Positions 1 through 5,957 of a stretch of 9,265 nt of DNA are shown here, piece by piece. Positions within the stretch are counted from its first letter, which is position 1, and each line of letters starts with the position of its first letter. The notes beneath the pieces were generated by a model. That model saw only the letters and a list, made by a program, of their open reading frames with translations. It ran no database searches and was not told the origin of the DNA. This stretch comes from Lachnospiraceae bacterium (lineage in GTDB: Bacteria > Bacillota > Clostridia > Lachnospirales > Lachnospiraceae): the NCBI GenBank assembly GCA_024403585.1, contig JAKSRN010000059.1, forward strand, positions 1-9,265, in the 5' to 3' direction. The position numbers were made by a program, and so were the translations under genes.

Positions 1-791
1 ATTTTGAATCCCTTCTCCGGAACGAAAAGCATGCCAATCAGGGATTCTGCCGGTACCAGCTTGTACACCTTGTCGCTGATCCTCTGGTAGCCTTCTGTCT
101 TGTAGAAGGAGGACCGGAAGCCCATTCCGTCGTAGGAATAGATTTTTCTGATTCGTTTCTGCACATAAGCAGGCACCAGAGCTGAAGCATAGACTGCCAG
201 ATTTCCACCCTTGGAGTGACCGGCTACGTATAATTTTTCCGGAATCAGACGGGCTACGTCCATCAGATATTCTCTGGCCAGTGTATGAGCAGGCCAGGTA
301 CGGATATAGGCATATTTAAAATCTTCTCTCCATCCCACTAAAGAGCTGTCGGTTCCTCTGAAGAGGACCACGGCATTCTCATCATCCAGCCAGGCTGTCA
401 ATGCTGCAAACTGCACCATCTTCTTCTGATCTTTCAGAGCACGCATGCAGCCTAATCGAATCTCGCCAAAGCGGCGGCTGTCTTTGATCTCATGAAAGAG
501 ATCTGCATACATGGTTCCATAGACGGAATCCCCGTAGAGAAGGTCTTCATTTCTCTCCATATCAGCCCAGCCAATGGTCTGGATCCTGTTGGGACTTCGC
601 CATGCATAGGAATCATGGACGCCTGATTTTAATTTCGGAACCAGCCATTCCATCTGAAGGTTCATCATCTGACAAAGAAGGAGGGCATCCACTTCATTGA
701 AACGTGCCTCCTCGAAGGATATATTTTTCCATTCTCTCACATAGGTCATGAGAGTGTCTTTATAGTAAACTGTATTTTCATTGTATTGCAT
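1..791 (-). CDS. DUF2974 (Mbeg1-like) alpha/beta-hydrolase family protein, 3' end outside window
   Basis: The frame is open for 263 codons from the ATG at 789-791 to the window edge, so the C-terminus is missing. The translation carries an FRGTD motif at residues 144-148, resembling the oxyanion-side motif of class 3 lipases, and a GHSKGGN nucleophile elbow at 191-197 that puts the candidate catalytic serine at 193. These two motifs and the stretch between them are typical of the DUF2974/Mbeg1-like family, a presumed esterase or lipase fold whose substrate is unknown. There is no signal peptide or membrane segment at the N-terminus (MQYNENTVYYKD), so the protein is probably cytoplasmic. The start is supported by AGGAG at 801-805, nine bases upstream. 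The gene lies behind the terminator of the transporter gene and has its own -10 element, so it is probably a separate transcription unit. The family call is firm; the function is unknown. Confidence 0.85.
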   Translation of the reverse strand, partial: MQYNENTVYYKDTLMTYVREWKNISFEEARFNEVDALLLCQMMNLQMEWLVPKLKSGVHDSYAWRSPNRIQTIGWADMERNEDLLYGDSVYGTMYADLFHEIKDSRRFGEIRLGCMRALKDQKKMVQFAALTAWLDDENAVVLFRGTDSSLVGWREDFKYAYIRTWPAHTLAREYLMDVARLIPEKLYVAGHSKGGNLAVYASALVPAYVQKRIRKIYSYDGMGFRSSFYKTEGYQRISDKVYKLVPAESLIGMLFVPEKGFK

Positions 792-800
792 CTAATTATT

Positions 801-819
801 CTCCTAACTAGATATTATA
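801..819 (-). promoter_or_regulatory. Promoter -10 and ribosome-binding site of the DUF2974 gene
   Basis: A perfect TATAAT lies on the minus strand at 814-819, and AGGAG at 801-805 precedes the ATG at 791. The -35 region 17 bp upstream (TTCCAA at 837-842) is poor. The implied 5' leader is only about 17 nt. The -10 sits just downstream of the preceding intrinsic terminator, which fits an independent start of transcription. Confidence 0.5.
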
Positions 820-840
820 CCTTGTCTCTTAGGCAATTGG

Positions 841-876
841 AAAGAAAAAACGAGGGGATTCTTCGAAATCCCCTCG
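841..876 (-). terminator. Intrinsic terminator after the UMF1 MFS transporter gene
   Basis: A perfect 10-bp stem pairs 851-860 with 867-876 (CGAGGGGATT with AATCCCCTCG) around a 6-nt loop. On the minus strand it is followed by the U-rich tract TTTTTTCTTT at 841-850. It begins 6 nt past the transporter stop codon. Confidence 0.93.
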
Positions 877-881
877 ATGTT

Positions 882-2147
882 TTATCTAATATCTTTCTGC
901 TTATCCGCCATTGTAAGGAACACATATCCCAGTGCAAAGAACACAACCAGTGATGCCACTGCGATATTGATTGTTCCACCAGCCAGCTTTACAGCCGCCA
1001 GAACAAAGGAACCCAGGAAAGATGCTCCCTTACAGAAGATATCATAAAGACCGAAATACTCACCAGAGTTCTCCGGTGGAATGATCTTTGCAAAATAGCT
1101 TCTGGACAGGGACTGAATGGATCCCTGGAACATACCGATTCCAAATGCCAGGATTGCAAAACCAACCAGGCTCTTCAGAGTCAGTGCATAGAGGCAAACA
1201 CAGAAGTAACCTGCGATGCAGACCTTGATCAGTGTTACTGTACGATATTTTCTGGAGAATATCGCAAAAATCAGAGAGAAGACGAATGCTACCACCTGTG
1301 TCAGCAGCAGAGTCACTACCTGACCAACTGTATTCAGACCAAGATCGGTTCCGATATTGATACAGTTATCGATAATTGTACCTACACCATCAATGTAAAG
1401 GAAGAAGGCAATCAGGAAGTAGAAGATCTTCTTCTCCTGTTTTACCATACGTACAACTGTAGCAGCGATTCCACGGAAGACCTCTGCAACAGCACCCTTC
1501 TGTCTCTCCACATAATGGATCTGTTTGTATTCCTTCAGAAGCGGAATAGTTACGCCGAACCACCAGATCGCGGTTACTCCAAAACCAATATTTCTTGACA
1601 TGGTATCAGAGATCTTGCCCATCATATCAGGTCCCAGTACATAAGCGATCAGTGCGATGGCAAATGGAATACAGGAACCGATATAGCCCCACGCATAACC
1701 GTAGGAAGAAACCTCATCCATACGCTCTTCTGTAGTAACATCGTTCAGCATGGAATCATAAAATACCTGAGAGGAGCTGTAAGCAACCTTTGTGATCACA
1801 AGAACGATCATAAAGAGCAGCCAGCTCTTGATCATACCGGATATGAAACATCCGATTACACCGATGGCCAGAGCTGTTGAGAAGAAGACCTTCTTCATTC
1901 CTTTTGTATCGGTAAATGCTCCGAAAACCGGACCCAGAATCGCAACCAGAACGGTTACCACTGACATGGCAAGTGCCCAATAAGCAGTTGCCTGATCTCC
2001 TGTAATCTGACCAGGGCCCGTACCGATCGCCAGTGATTTGAACCAGATTGGTACCAGCGAACATGCGATCATGGTAAATGCTGAGTTACCCACATCGTAC
2101 AGCACCCATGCCTTCTCAAGTTTCGTTAATTTGTTTTTTTCAGCCAA
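882..2147 (-). CDS. MFS transporter, UMF1 / Atg22-like family
   Basis: This is a 421-residue polytopic membrane protein with about 12 hydrophobic segments. The N-terminal WVLYDVGNSAF (residues 14-24) and the C-terminal stretch with SLSRSYFAKIIPPENSGEYF and then GLYDIFCKG are hallmarks of the UMF1 (unknown major facilitator 1, Atg22-like) family. GAFTDTKGMKK in the loop after TM2 corresponds to MFS motif A. Length is normal for the family. The start is a TTG at 2145-2147, with AAGGA at 2152-2156 only about 4 nt upstream; the next in-frame Met (residue 26) would remove part of TM1, so I accept TTG. Atg22 in yeast exports amino acids from the vacuole, but the bacterial substrate is not established and cannot be read from the sequence. 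The gene starts 21 bp after the phospholipase-like gene and ends just before a strong terminator, so the two form an operon. Confidence 0.93.
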   Translation of the reverse strand: MAEKNKLTKLEKAWVLYDVGNSAFTMIACSLVPIWFKSLAIGTGPGQITGDQATAYWALAMSVVTVLVAILGPVFGAFTDTKGMKKVFFSTALAIGVIGCFISGMIKSWLLFMIVLVITKVAYSSSQVFYDSMLNDVTTEERMDEVSSYGYAWGYIGSCIPFAIALIAYVLGPDMMGKISDTMSRNIGFGVTAIWWFGVTIPLLKEYKQIHYVERQKGAVAEVFRGIAATVVRMVKQEKKIFYFLIAFFLYIDGVGTIIDNCINIGTDLGLNTVGQVVTLLLTQVVAFVFSLIFAIFSRKYRTVTLIKVCIAGYFCVCLYALTLKSLVGFAILAFGIGMFQGSIQSLSRSYFAKIIPPENSGEYFGLYDIFCKGASFLGSFVLAAVKLAGGTINIAVASLVVFFALGYVFLTMADKQKDIR

Positions 2148-2168
2148 AATGTCCTTCTTTCTAAGTGA

Positions 2169-2969
2169 TCAGTGAAGCTCACCCTCAAAATCATACGTAA
2201 AGTATTCATCCAGTTCTCCCTTATCGTAGAGATAGAGAGTCAGATTTTTTGCCAGTTTCGGATAGAGCTCTGTAGCTGCTTTCTGTCGCAGGCAGAGTAC
2301 TTCTTTCATCCTCTCACATTCTTCAAGATGTTCGCGATCCAGGAAGAGATCTGAGAAATCACCTTTGATCTTCAATTTTGCGATGGCTCCGCGAACCAGT
2401 TTTTTCTTTTTCTCAGCCGGTGAATAGAAAAGATGCAGTACGGTCTTCTGGCCCTTCATTGCTTTTCTGATCTCCTCTTCTTCAAATGGGAAGAATCTTG
2501 CAATGATAGAAGCATTCTCCGCGGAGGCTTTAAGAGGAAGGGATCGGTCCACTTCCATCGGATCCTTTCCGTCCTTCTCCATCAGAAAGACCTCGTACTG
2601 GGATTCGATCAGATTATGGGATAATCCGGAATCCTCTGTTTCTTCATTCACATAATCATGGCAGCTGGAATCAAGAGTGAAGTGTGCCAGGAAGCCCAGC
2701 AGATAAGCAAGCATGGGCTGCTTATCGTCATTCTCCTGAAAACTGTATTTTGCCACCTCAAAAAACTGTGCGCCCGTCCAGTGATGCAATTCCTGACCGA
2801 AACTGTTTACCTTATTGGAACTCAGTGGATTATAATAGAAGAGCACATCCGGTCCGTGAACACCGATATCAAACAGTTCTCTGTACTTCGTGCAGATTGC
2901 TTTGATCTTCGGTGGTAATGTCTCCAGACAGGCTGCTCCAAATGTATGATGTGCATACGCTGCAGGCAT
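2169..2969 (-). CDS. Zinc-dependent phospholipase C-like family protein, no signal peptide
   Basis: This 266-residue protein of the Zn_dep_PLPC family would hydrolyse phospholipid head groups at a metal cluster if active. Visible metal-site candidates are H7/H8, HGPD at 38-41, H61/H62, H95-x3-D99 within GFLAHFTLD, H103, and H117-x3-E121. The H-x3-D and H-x3-E spacings match the zinc ligands known from clostridial alpha-toxin. Unlike secreted alpha-toxin, this protein has no signal peptide and no C2-like C-terminal domain, which is common for the small cytoplasmic members found in Clostridia. A longer reading starts at a TTG at 2996, but the Shine-Dalgarno AGGAGG at 2976-2981 falls inside it and is spaced 6 nt from the ATG at 2969, which I choose. 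It is the first gene of a pair with the UMF1 transporter. Enzymatic activity and substrate are unproven. Confidence 0.88.
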   Translation of the reverse strand: MPAAYAHHTFGAACLETLPPKIKAICTKYRELFDIGVHGPDVLFYYNPLSSNKVNSFGQELHHWTGAQFFEVAKYSFQENDDKQPMLAYLLGFLAHFTLDSSCHDYVNEETEDSGLSHNLIESQYEVFLMEKDGKDPMEVDRSLPLKASAENASIIARFFPFEEEEIRKAMKGQKTVLHLFYSPAEKKKKLVRGAIAKLKIKGDFSDLFLDREHLEECERMKEVLCLRQKAATELYPKLAKNLTLYLYDKGELDEYFTYDFEGELH

Positions 2970-2975
2970 AATCAT

Positions 2976-2981
2976 CCTCCT
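2976..2981 (-). promoter_or_regulatory. Ribosome-binding site fixing the start of the phospholipase-like gene
   Basis: A perfect AGGAGG on the minus strand is spaced 6 nt from the ATG at 2967-2969. It abuts another in-frame ATG (2973-2975) with no spacer, which rules that one out, and it rules out the TTG at 2996. Confidence 0.85.
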
Positions 2982-2988
2982 AGAATCG

Positions 2989-3010
2989 TTATTCAATAGT
3001 TATTCAATAG
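2989..3010. repeat. Tandem 11-bp direct repeat in the 5' leader of the phospholipase-like gene
   Basis: TTATTCAATAG occurs twice head to tail (2989-2999 and 3000-3010), followed by TTA, the start of a third copy. The repeat lies between the predicted -10 and the ribosome-binding site, overlapping the likely transcription start. Confidence 0.8.
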
Positions 3011-3012
3011 TT

Positions 3013-3041
3013 AGTATATCAAATCATTTTTCTCTATGCAA
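3013..3041 (-). promoter_or_regulatory. Promoter of the phospholipase/UMF1 operon
   Basis: TATACT at 3013-3018 is preceded by TGA, giving an extended -10 (TGnTATACT). A weak -35, TTGCAT, lies at 3036-3041 with a 17-bp spacer. The implied leader is about 35-40 nt and contains the tandem 11-bp repeat. Confidence 0.6.
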
Positions 3042-3050
3042 TGAATCTAG

Positions 3051-3064
3051 TGAAAACCGTTACA
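3051..3064. promoter_or_regulatory. Possible catabolite-responsive element (cre-like site)
   Basis: TGAAAACCGTTACA matches the classical cre consensus TGWAANCGNTNWCA at all positions but one: the central G is C. It lies about 10 bp upstream of the predicted -35 of the phospholipase/UMF1 operon, where CcpA could influence transcription. The mismatch falls in the otherwise strongly conserved central CG, so confidence is low. Confidence 0.25.
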
Positions 3065-3184
3065 AAAGTTCGAAAGTGTTTCGCGATAGAGATATAATTT
3101 TCGTTTCAATAATAGGTCTAGACTCCTAAACTACTCTTTGTTTTCTTGACATAGGACCACAATGACTGTTCTTTCATATAACGC

Positions 3185-3214
3185 AAAAAAAGCTCTGCTG
3201 TCACCAGCAGAGCT
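3185..3214 (-). terminator. Intrinsic terminator of the large noncoding RNA
   Basis: A perfect 10-bp stem pairs 3191-3200 with 3205-3214 (AGCTCTGCTG with CAGCAGAGCT). Read on the minus strand the 4-nt loop is GTGA, a GNRA tetraloop, and the stem runs directly into seven T (3185-3191, the last one paired). It is the first strong terminator downstream of the consensus promoter at 4315-4343. Confidence 0.95.
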
Positions 3215-4308
3215 CATTTTCTTTTTCTAGCCGCCAAAATCCGCTTTAGTGGCTACCGCTTTTTCTTCTCAGAGGTTTCCCTAAGAGAAGCTTCGACCCT
3301 TGCTTTGCGTTCACATGCGCCACTTGAGTCTCGCGTTTACCGATACACAACGTGTACCTGCCGCCCCTTTCTATTATCCAACTTTTCAGTCAGATAATCC
3401 GCAGTGATGGGTTCATCTCTTCCGCCATCACAGGGACTGACACATCGCGCGCGCTTTGTGTCTGCACTGTCTTCTCACCGATTTTCACCGGAGAGCCTTC
3501 GCTTCATTTCTTCCGCTCGTGCTTTCCTTAGAAGATCTTTCAGTATTCATCCCTCGAATACCTAACATCTTCTGTGCCCTTCGTCCCATGATTCCTAATA
3601 CAGGAGCCACGTTCCTTTATCCAGAGTGCATCATTGCTTCTTCACCCTGCCAGACACCTCTCCGGCCTTGCGACCGGCCTCGCCTCTTTCCTGTTGCCAG
3701 GCATTCTACTCCATCCCGATTGCTCGAAATTTCATCAGGCGACTCAGCTTTCATCTGCACTGACGTACAGCCTACTCACCGTGCTTTACGCACATAACCC
3801 CATGTTTCCATAGAGTCCAACCTGTTTCGGATCGTTTGCCCAGATCTTCCCCAGGTTGTCGGCTTGCTTTGCGCTCGCCTCGTGCTGTTTCCATATTGCT
3901 ATGGCTTCCCCGCTTTCACGGTTCGCACTTCTCTTGCTGGCTATGCTTGCGCACAGCCGCGTACCCTACCGGCCCGTGTTACCTTTGACCTTAACACGTT
4001 CCTTTCTCCCGATGAACTTTCATCCACCGTCAGGCACCTTCAGAGAGGAAGCTTTCGCTCCCTTCTGCTCATCTCTTCACTATCCAGCCACGTTAGCCGT
4101 GGCCAGTTCGCTTTACCGGCTGCTTCGATTACTCTGACATCCGCAGATGAGTATTCCCTTTCCTCAGGATTTCTCCCGGGTACTCAGTGATGCTTTCTGG
4201 CATCCCGTTTATTCAAACAAAACACCCTTCGAGCCCCACCTATGAGGGTTCTCTCGCATCCAAAAGACCTTGATCAGGGGTCTTTAGACTGTGGTTTCCC
4301 TTAGTCCG
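3185..4308 (-). ncRNA. Candidate large structured noncoding RNA, about 1,120 nt, family unassigned
   Basis: This stretch holds no credible protein gene on either strand but has a complete transcription unit: TTGACA-17 bp-TATAAT at 4315-4343, predicted start near 4306-4308, and a strong terminator at 3185-3214. Many local stems are visible. Five are capped by GNRA tetraloops when read on the minus strand: GAAA at 4053-4056 (stem 4047-4052/4057-4062), GCAA at 3947-3950 (8-bp stem 3939-3946/3951-3958), GCAA at 3896-3899 (stem 3891-3895/3900-3904), GCAA at 3668-3671 (stem 3662-3667/3672-3677) and GAAA at 3276-3279 (stem 3265-3275/3280-3290). Other stems are 4084-4092/4098-4106, 4189-4193/4200-4204, 4263-4269/4279-4285 and 3818-3824/3852-3858. 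Several contain G-U wobbles, as RNA stems do. On the plus strand the same loops would read TTTC or TTGC, which fixes the orientation. Size and complexity resemble OLE, GOLLD or ROOL RNAs, but I recognise no consensus of those. Function is unknown. Confidence 0.82.
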
Positions 4309-4314
4309 AAAGAC

Positions 4315-4343
4315 ATTATATAGTATCGGATATTCGATGTCAA
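4315..4343 (-). promoter_or_regulatory. Perfect consensus sigma-A promoter of the noncoding RNA
   Basis: On the minus strand TTGACA (4338-4343) and TATAAT (4315-4320) are separated by exactly 17 bp, a full match to the housekeeping-sigma consensus. The spacer holds a near-perfect 14-bp palindrome at 4325-4338 (ATCGGATATTCGAT, one mismatched pair). The -35 is one arm of a second inverted repeat, TGTCAAG-5 nt-CTTGACA at 4338-4356. Either palindrome could be an operator. No protein gene follows this promoter for more than 1.1 kb. Confidence 0.9.
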
Positions 4344-4351
4344 GTGGAACT

Positions 4352-4396
4352 TGACATGGGGACGCTTCTTCTGTCACGTGGAGTGTCCCCCTGTCA
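4352..4396. repeat. Long imperfect palindrome between the desulfidase gene and the ncRNA promoter
   Basis: TGACATGGGGACGCT (4352-4366) pairs with AGTGTCCCCCTGTCA (4382-4396), with one mismatch and one G-U pair, around a 15-nt loop. CTGTCACRTG is repeated at 4371-4380 and 4391-4400. The layout resembles the dispersed GGGGAC/GTCCCC palindromes that I recall as common in clostridial intergenic regions. It sits after the desulfidase stop codon and may serve as its 3' hairpin, but no U-tract follows on the minus strand, so I do not call it a terminator. Confidence 0.65.
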
Positions 4397-4441
4397 CATG
4401 AAGCAAAGCGAAATGCTCATGTCCATCTTGCCGCATATCTC

Positions 4442-5710
4442 TTACTCGAGCATCATCTTGATAATCTCTTTGTCAGTCTGGTGCATACCAACTTTTCCAA
4501 TATATCCTACACAGGAAATTGTCTCTCCCGCATCCTCTTTCAGAATACCTGTATATGCCTCATACTCCTTGCCCTTCATAGCCAAATGATGAGCCATCAT
4601 AGCTGCATCCAGACTGGAGGCAATCTTAGCTGCGCAGGAAATCTTTGCTCCGTCACAGATAATACCAGGAATGTTTGCCAGTGTATTGTCGATGGTAGCT
4701 TTGATCTGCTCTGTTGTTCCGCCAACCAGATAAGTGATGGCTGCTGCGGACGCAGTGGATGCAGAAACAGCACCACAGAAGGCAGACAGTTTTCCGATAA
4801 ACTCTTTCTGGTAGATGGTCAGCAGACTGGACAGAGCCAGAGCACGGTAAAGACGCTCATTCGGAATGTTCATCTCACGGGCATAGATGATTACCGGCAC
4901 AGAAGATGCGATTCCCTGGTTACCGCTTCCTGAGTTGATGATTACAGGAAGATCACAGCCACCCATACGTGCCTCAGAAGCCGCAGACGCATAAGCTTTC
5001 ATACGTGTCACAACACTGTCTGTATAACACTCGCGAATGGTTCTTCCGATTCCAAGACCCCAGTCACCGGAGATTCCTTCATATGCAATGTCCATGTTGT
5101 AGCGGATCTGTCTCTCATAGATATCCCGGATCATAGCCATAGGAACAGTATCTGCAAACTCTTTAATTCCGTCGATGGAAAGAATGGAGCGGTCTGTTGC
5201 ATCACCATTCTCAGCTGTCTCTTTGGACTTCTCAAAGATCACTTCCCCATTCTTCTTAATCTCAACAATGTTGGTGTGAGCATGGCGGACTTCAACGCTG
5301 ACCTCATCCTCTCCGGCTTTCATCTCCAGGATAAAATGCAGCGGAATTTCAGATTCCAGGAATTTAACCTTGCAGACCTTCTCCTCTACCAGAGCACGGG
5401 TTCTTTTTCTTCCCGGCTCAGTTACATGCTCCAGAACCTCCATCTTAGCTTCCGGATCACCTGCCACTGCACCGATGATGCAGGCAGTCTCAATTCCAGT
5501 CAGTCCGCCAGAGTTAGGAATTGTTACACAACGTACGTTTTTGATGATGTTACCGGAACACCATGCAACGATGCTCTCAGGATCTACGCCTAATGCTTCT
5601 CTTCCCTTAGCAGCAGCATAAGCCAGAGCGATTGGCTCGGTACATCCCATTGCAGGAACAAGTTCCTCTTTGATAATGGCAAGATATGCTTCCATTGTTG
5701 TCATGTCCAT
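4442..5710 (-). CDS. L-cysteine desulfidase family protein (CyuA/YhaM-like, UPF0597)
   Basis: This 422-residue enzyme of the serine dehydratase alpha-type superfamily probably breaks L-cysteine down to pyruvate, ammonia and sulfide using an oxygen-sensitive [4Fe-4S] cluster in the cytoplasm. It has GCTEPIALAYAAA near the N-terminus (Cys23), NSGSGNQG mid-protein, FCGAVSAS (Cys312) and CDGAKISC (Cys352 and Cys359). The spacings 312-352-359 equal those I recall for the conserved cysteines of the Methanocaldococcus desulfidase (282-322-329), with Cys23 matching its Cys25, so all key residues appear present. A reading from 5770 adds 20 residues, but the Shine-Dalgarno GAGGGGG at 5719-5725 lies inside that extension, 8 nt before the ATG at 5710. 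A promoter, TTGGAA-18 bp-TATAAA, may lie at 5751-5780. The fmdE-like gene lies 200 bp upstream with no terminator between. Serine or other beta-substituted amino acids are possible alternative substrates. Confidence 0.92.
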   Translation of the reverse strand: MDMTTMEAYLAIIKEELVPAMGCTEPIALAYAAAKGREALGVDPESIVAWCSGNIIKNVRCVTIPNSGGLTGIETACIIGAVAGDPEAKMEVLEHVTEPGRKRTRALVEEKVCKVKFLESEIPLHFILEMKAGEDEVSVEVRHAHTNIVEIKKNGEVIFEKSKETAENGDATDRSILSIDGIKEFADTVPMAMIRDIYERQIRYNMDIAYEGISGDWGLGIGRTIRECYTDSVVTRMKAYASAASEARMGGCDLPVIINSGSGNQGIASSVPVIIYAREMNIPNERLYRALALSSLLTIYQKEFIGKLSAFCGAVSASTASAAAITYLVGGTTEQIKATIDNTLANIPGIICDGAKISCAAKIASSLDAAMMAHHLAMKGKEYEAYTGILKEDAGETISCVGYIGKVGMHQTDKEIIKMMLE

Positions 5711-5718
5711 AATTGTTT

Positions 5719-5725
5719 CCCCCTC
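5719..5725 (-). promoter_or_regulatory. Ribosome-binding site fixing the start of the desulfidase gene
   Basis: GAGGGGG on the minus strand lies 8 nt upstream of the ATG at 5708-5710. Being inside the longer open frame, it argues against the upstream ATG at 5770, which has no comparable site. Confidence 0.75.
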
Positions 5726-5750
5726 ATATATACATTCTTTCTTTTTTCGC

Positions 5751-5780
5751 TTTATACTAATTGTTCTCATAACCTTCCAA
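5751..5780 (-). promoter_or_regulatory. Possible promoter of the desulfidase gene
   Basis: TATAAA at 5751-5756 and TTGGAA at 5775-5780 are separated by 18 bp on the minus strand, giving a leader of about 35 nt before the ATG at 5710. Both boxes are imperfect, and read-through from the fmdE-like gene is an alternative. Confidence 0.35.
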
Positions 5781-5788
5781 GTCAGACA

Positions 5789-5957
5789 CTTGTCAGAATT
5801 CTTATCACAGTGTATTACAAAAACCTATCAGAATTCTTATGTTTACTTGAAGCCTGTCTTAACTCTAGTGTAAAGCTACACCTGAAACCTGCCATATTCT
5901 TCATAACGGTCTATACACAGAACCTGTCATAACTCTCATAACAGTCCAGACAAACTT
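5789..5957. repeat. Degenerate tandem array of about 35 bp units, starting inside the 3' end of the fmdE-like gene
   Basis: Five related units start at 5789, 5824, 5853, 5888 and 5923, with spacings 35, 29, 35 and 35. Each begins with a form of CCTGTCATAACTCTCATAAC on the plus strand; the two rightmost units are most alike, and the two leftmost share TCAGAATTCTTAT. The last unit is the end of the fmdE-like coding sequence. Reading the neighbouring unit in the homologous frame gives LCIDRYEEYGRFQV-stop, against VCLDCYESYDRFCV-stop in the gene. The array therefore looks like a repeatedly duplicated and decayed gene end. Confidence 0.7.

Noticed and set aside
3146..3174. Plus-strand promoter starting with TTGACA at 3146
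   Set aside because: At a 16-18 bp spacing there is no acceptable -10 (TTCTTT region), and no gene follows on the plus strand.
3485..3761. Short minus-strand ORFs inside the noncoding RNA (34 codons ending at 3485; 45 codons around 3624-3761)
   Set aside because: They are very short, Arg/Ser/Gly-rich, have weak or no ribosome-binding sites and overlap GNRA hairpins. A small peptide cannot be fully excluded, but nothing supports one.
3456..4190. Plus-strand open frames of 93-113 codons (3456-3797, 3856-4137, 3864-4190)
   Set aside because: They have no ribosome-binding sites, low-complexity Ser/Leu/Pro/Arg-rich translations and no recognisable domain. They lie opposite a minus-strand transcription unit full of hairpins, whose lack of stop codons on the plus strand is expected by chance.
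3185..4308. Group II intron, tmRNA, RNase P RNA or rRNA as identity of the large RNA
   Set aside because: No domain V-like 34-nt hairpin with AGC and GAAA loop, no GUGYG-type 5' end and no reverse transcriptase were found. No conserved RNase P or tmRNA motifs are visible, and the sequence does not read as 16S or 23S rRNA. This is a by-eye judgement only.
5867..5881. Hairpin between the fmdE-like gene and the desulfidase gene as a terminator
   Set aside because: Only a 5-bp stem (GTGTA/TACAC) is available, with no U-tract, so it is too weak to call.
5789..5957. CRISPR array
   Set aside because: The units are degenerate, contiguous and partly coding; there are no identical repeats with unique spacers and no cas genes.
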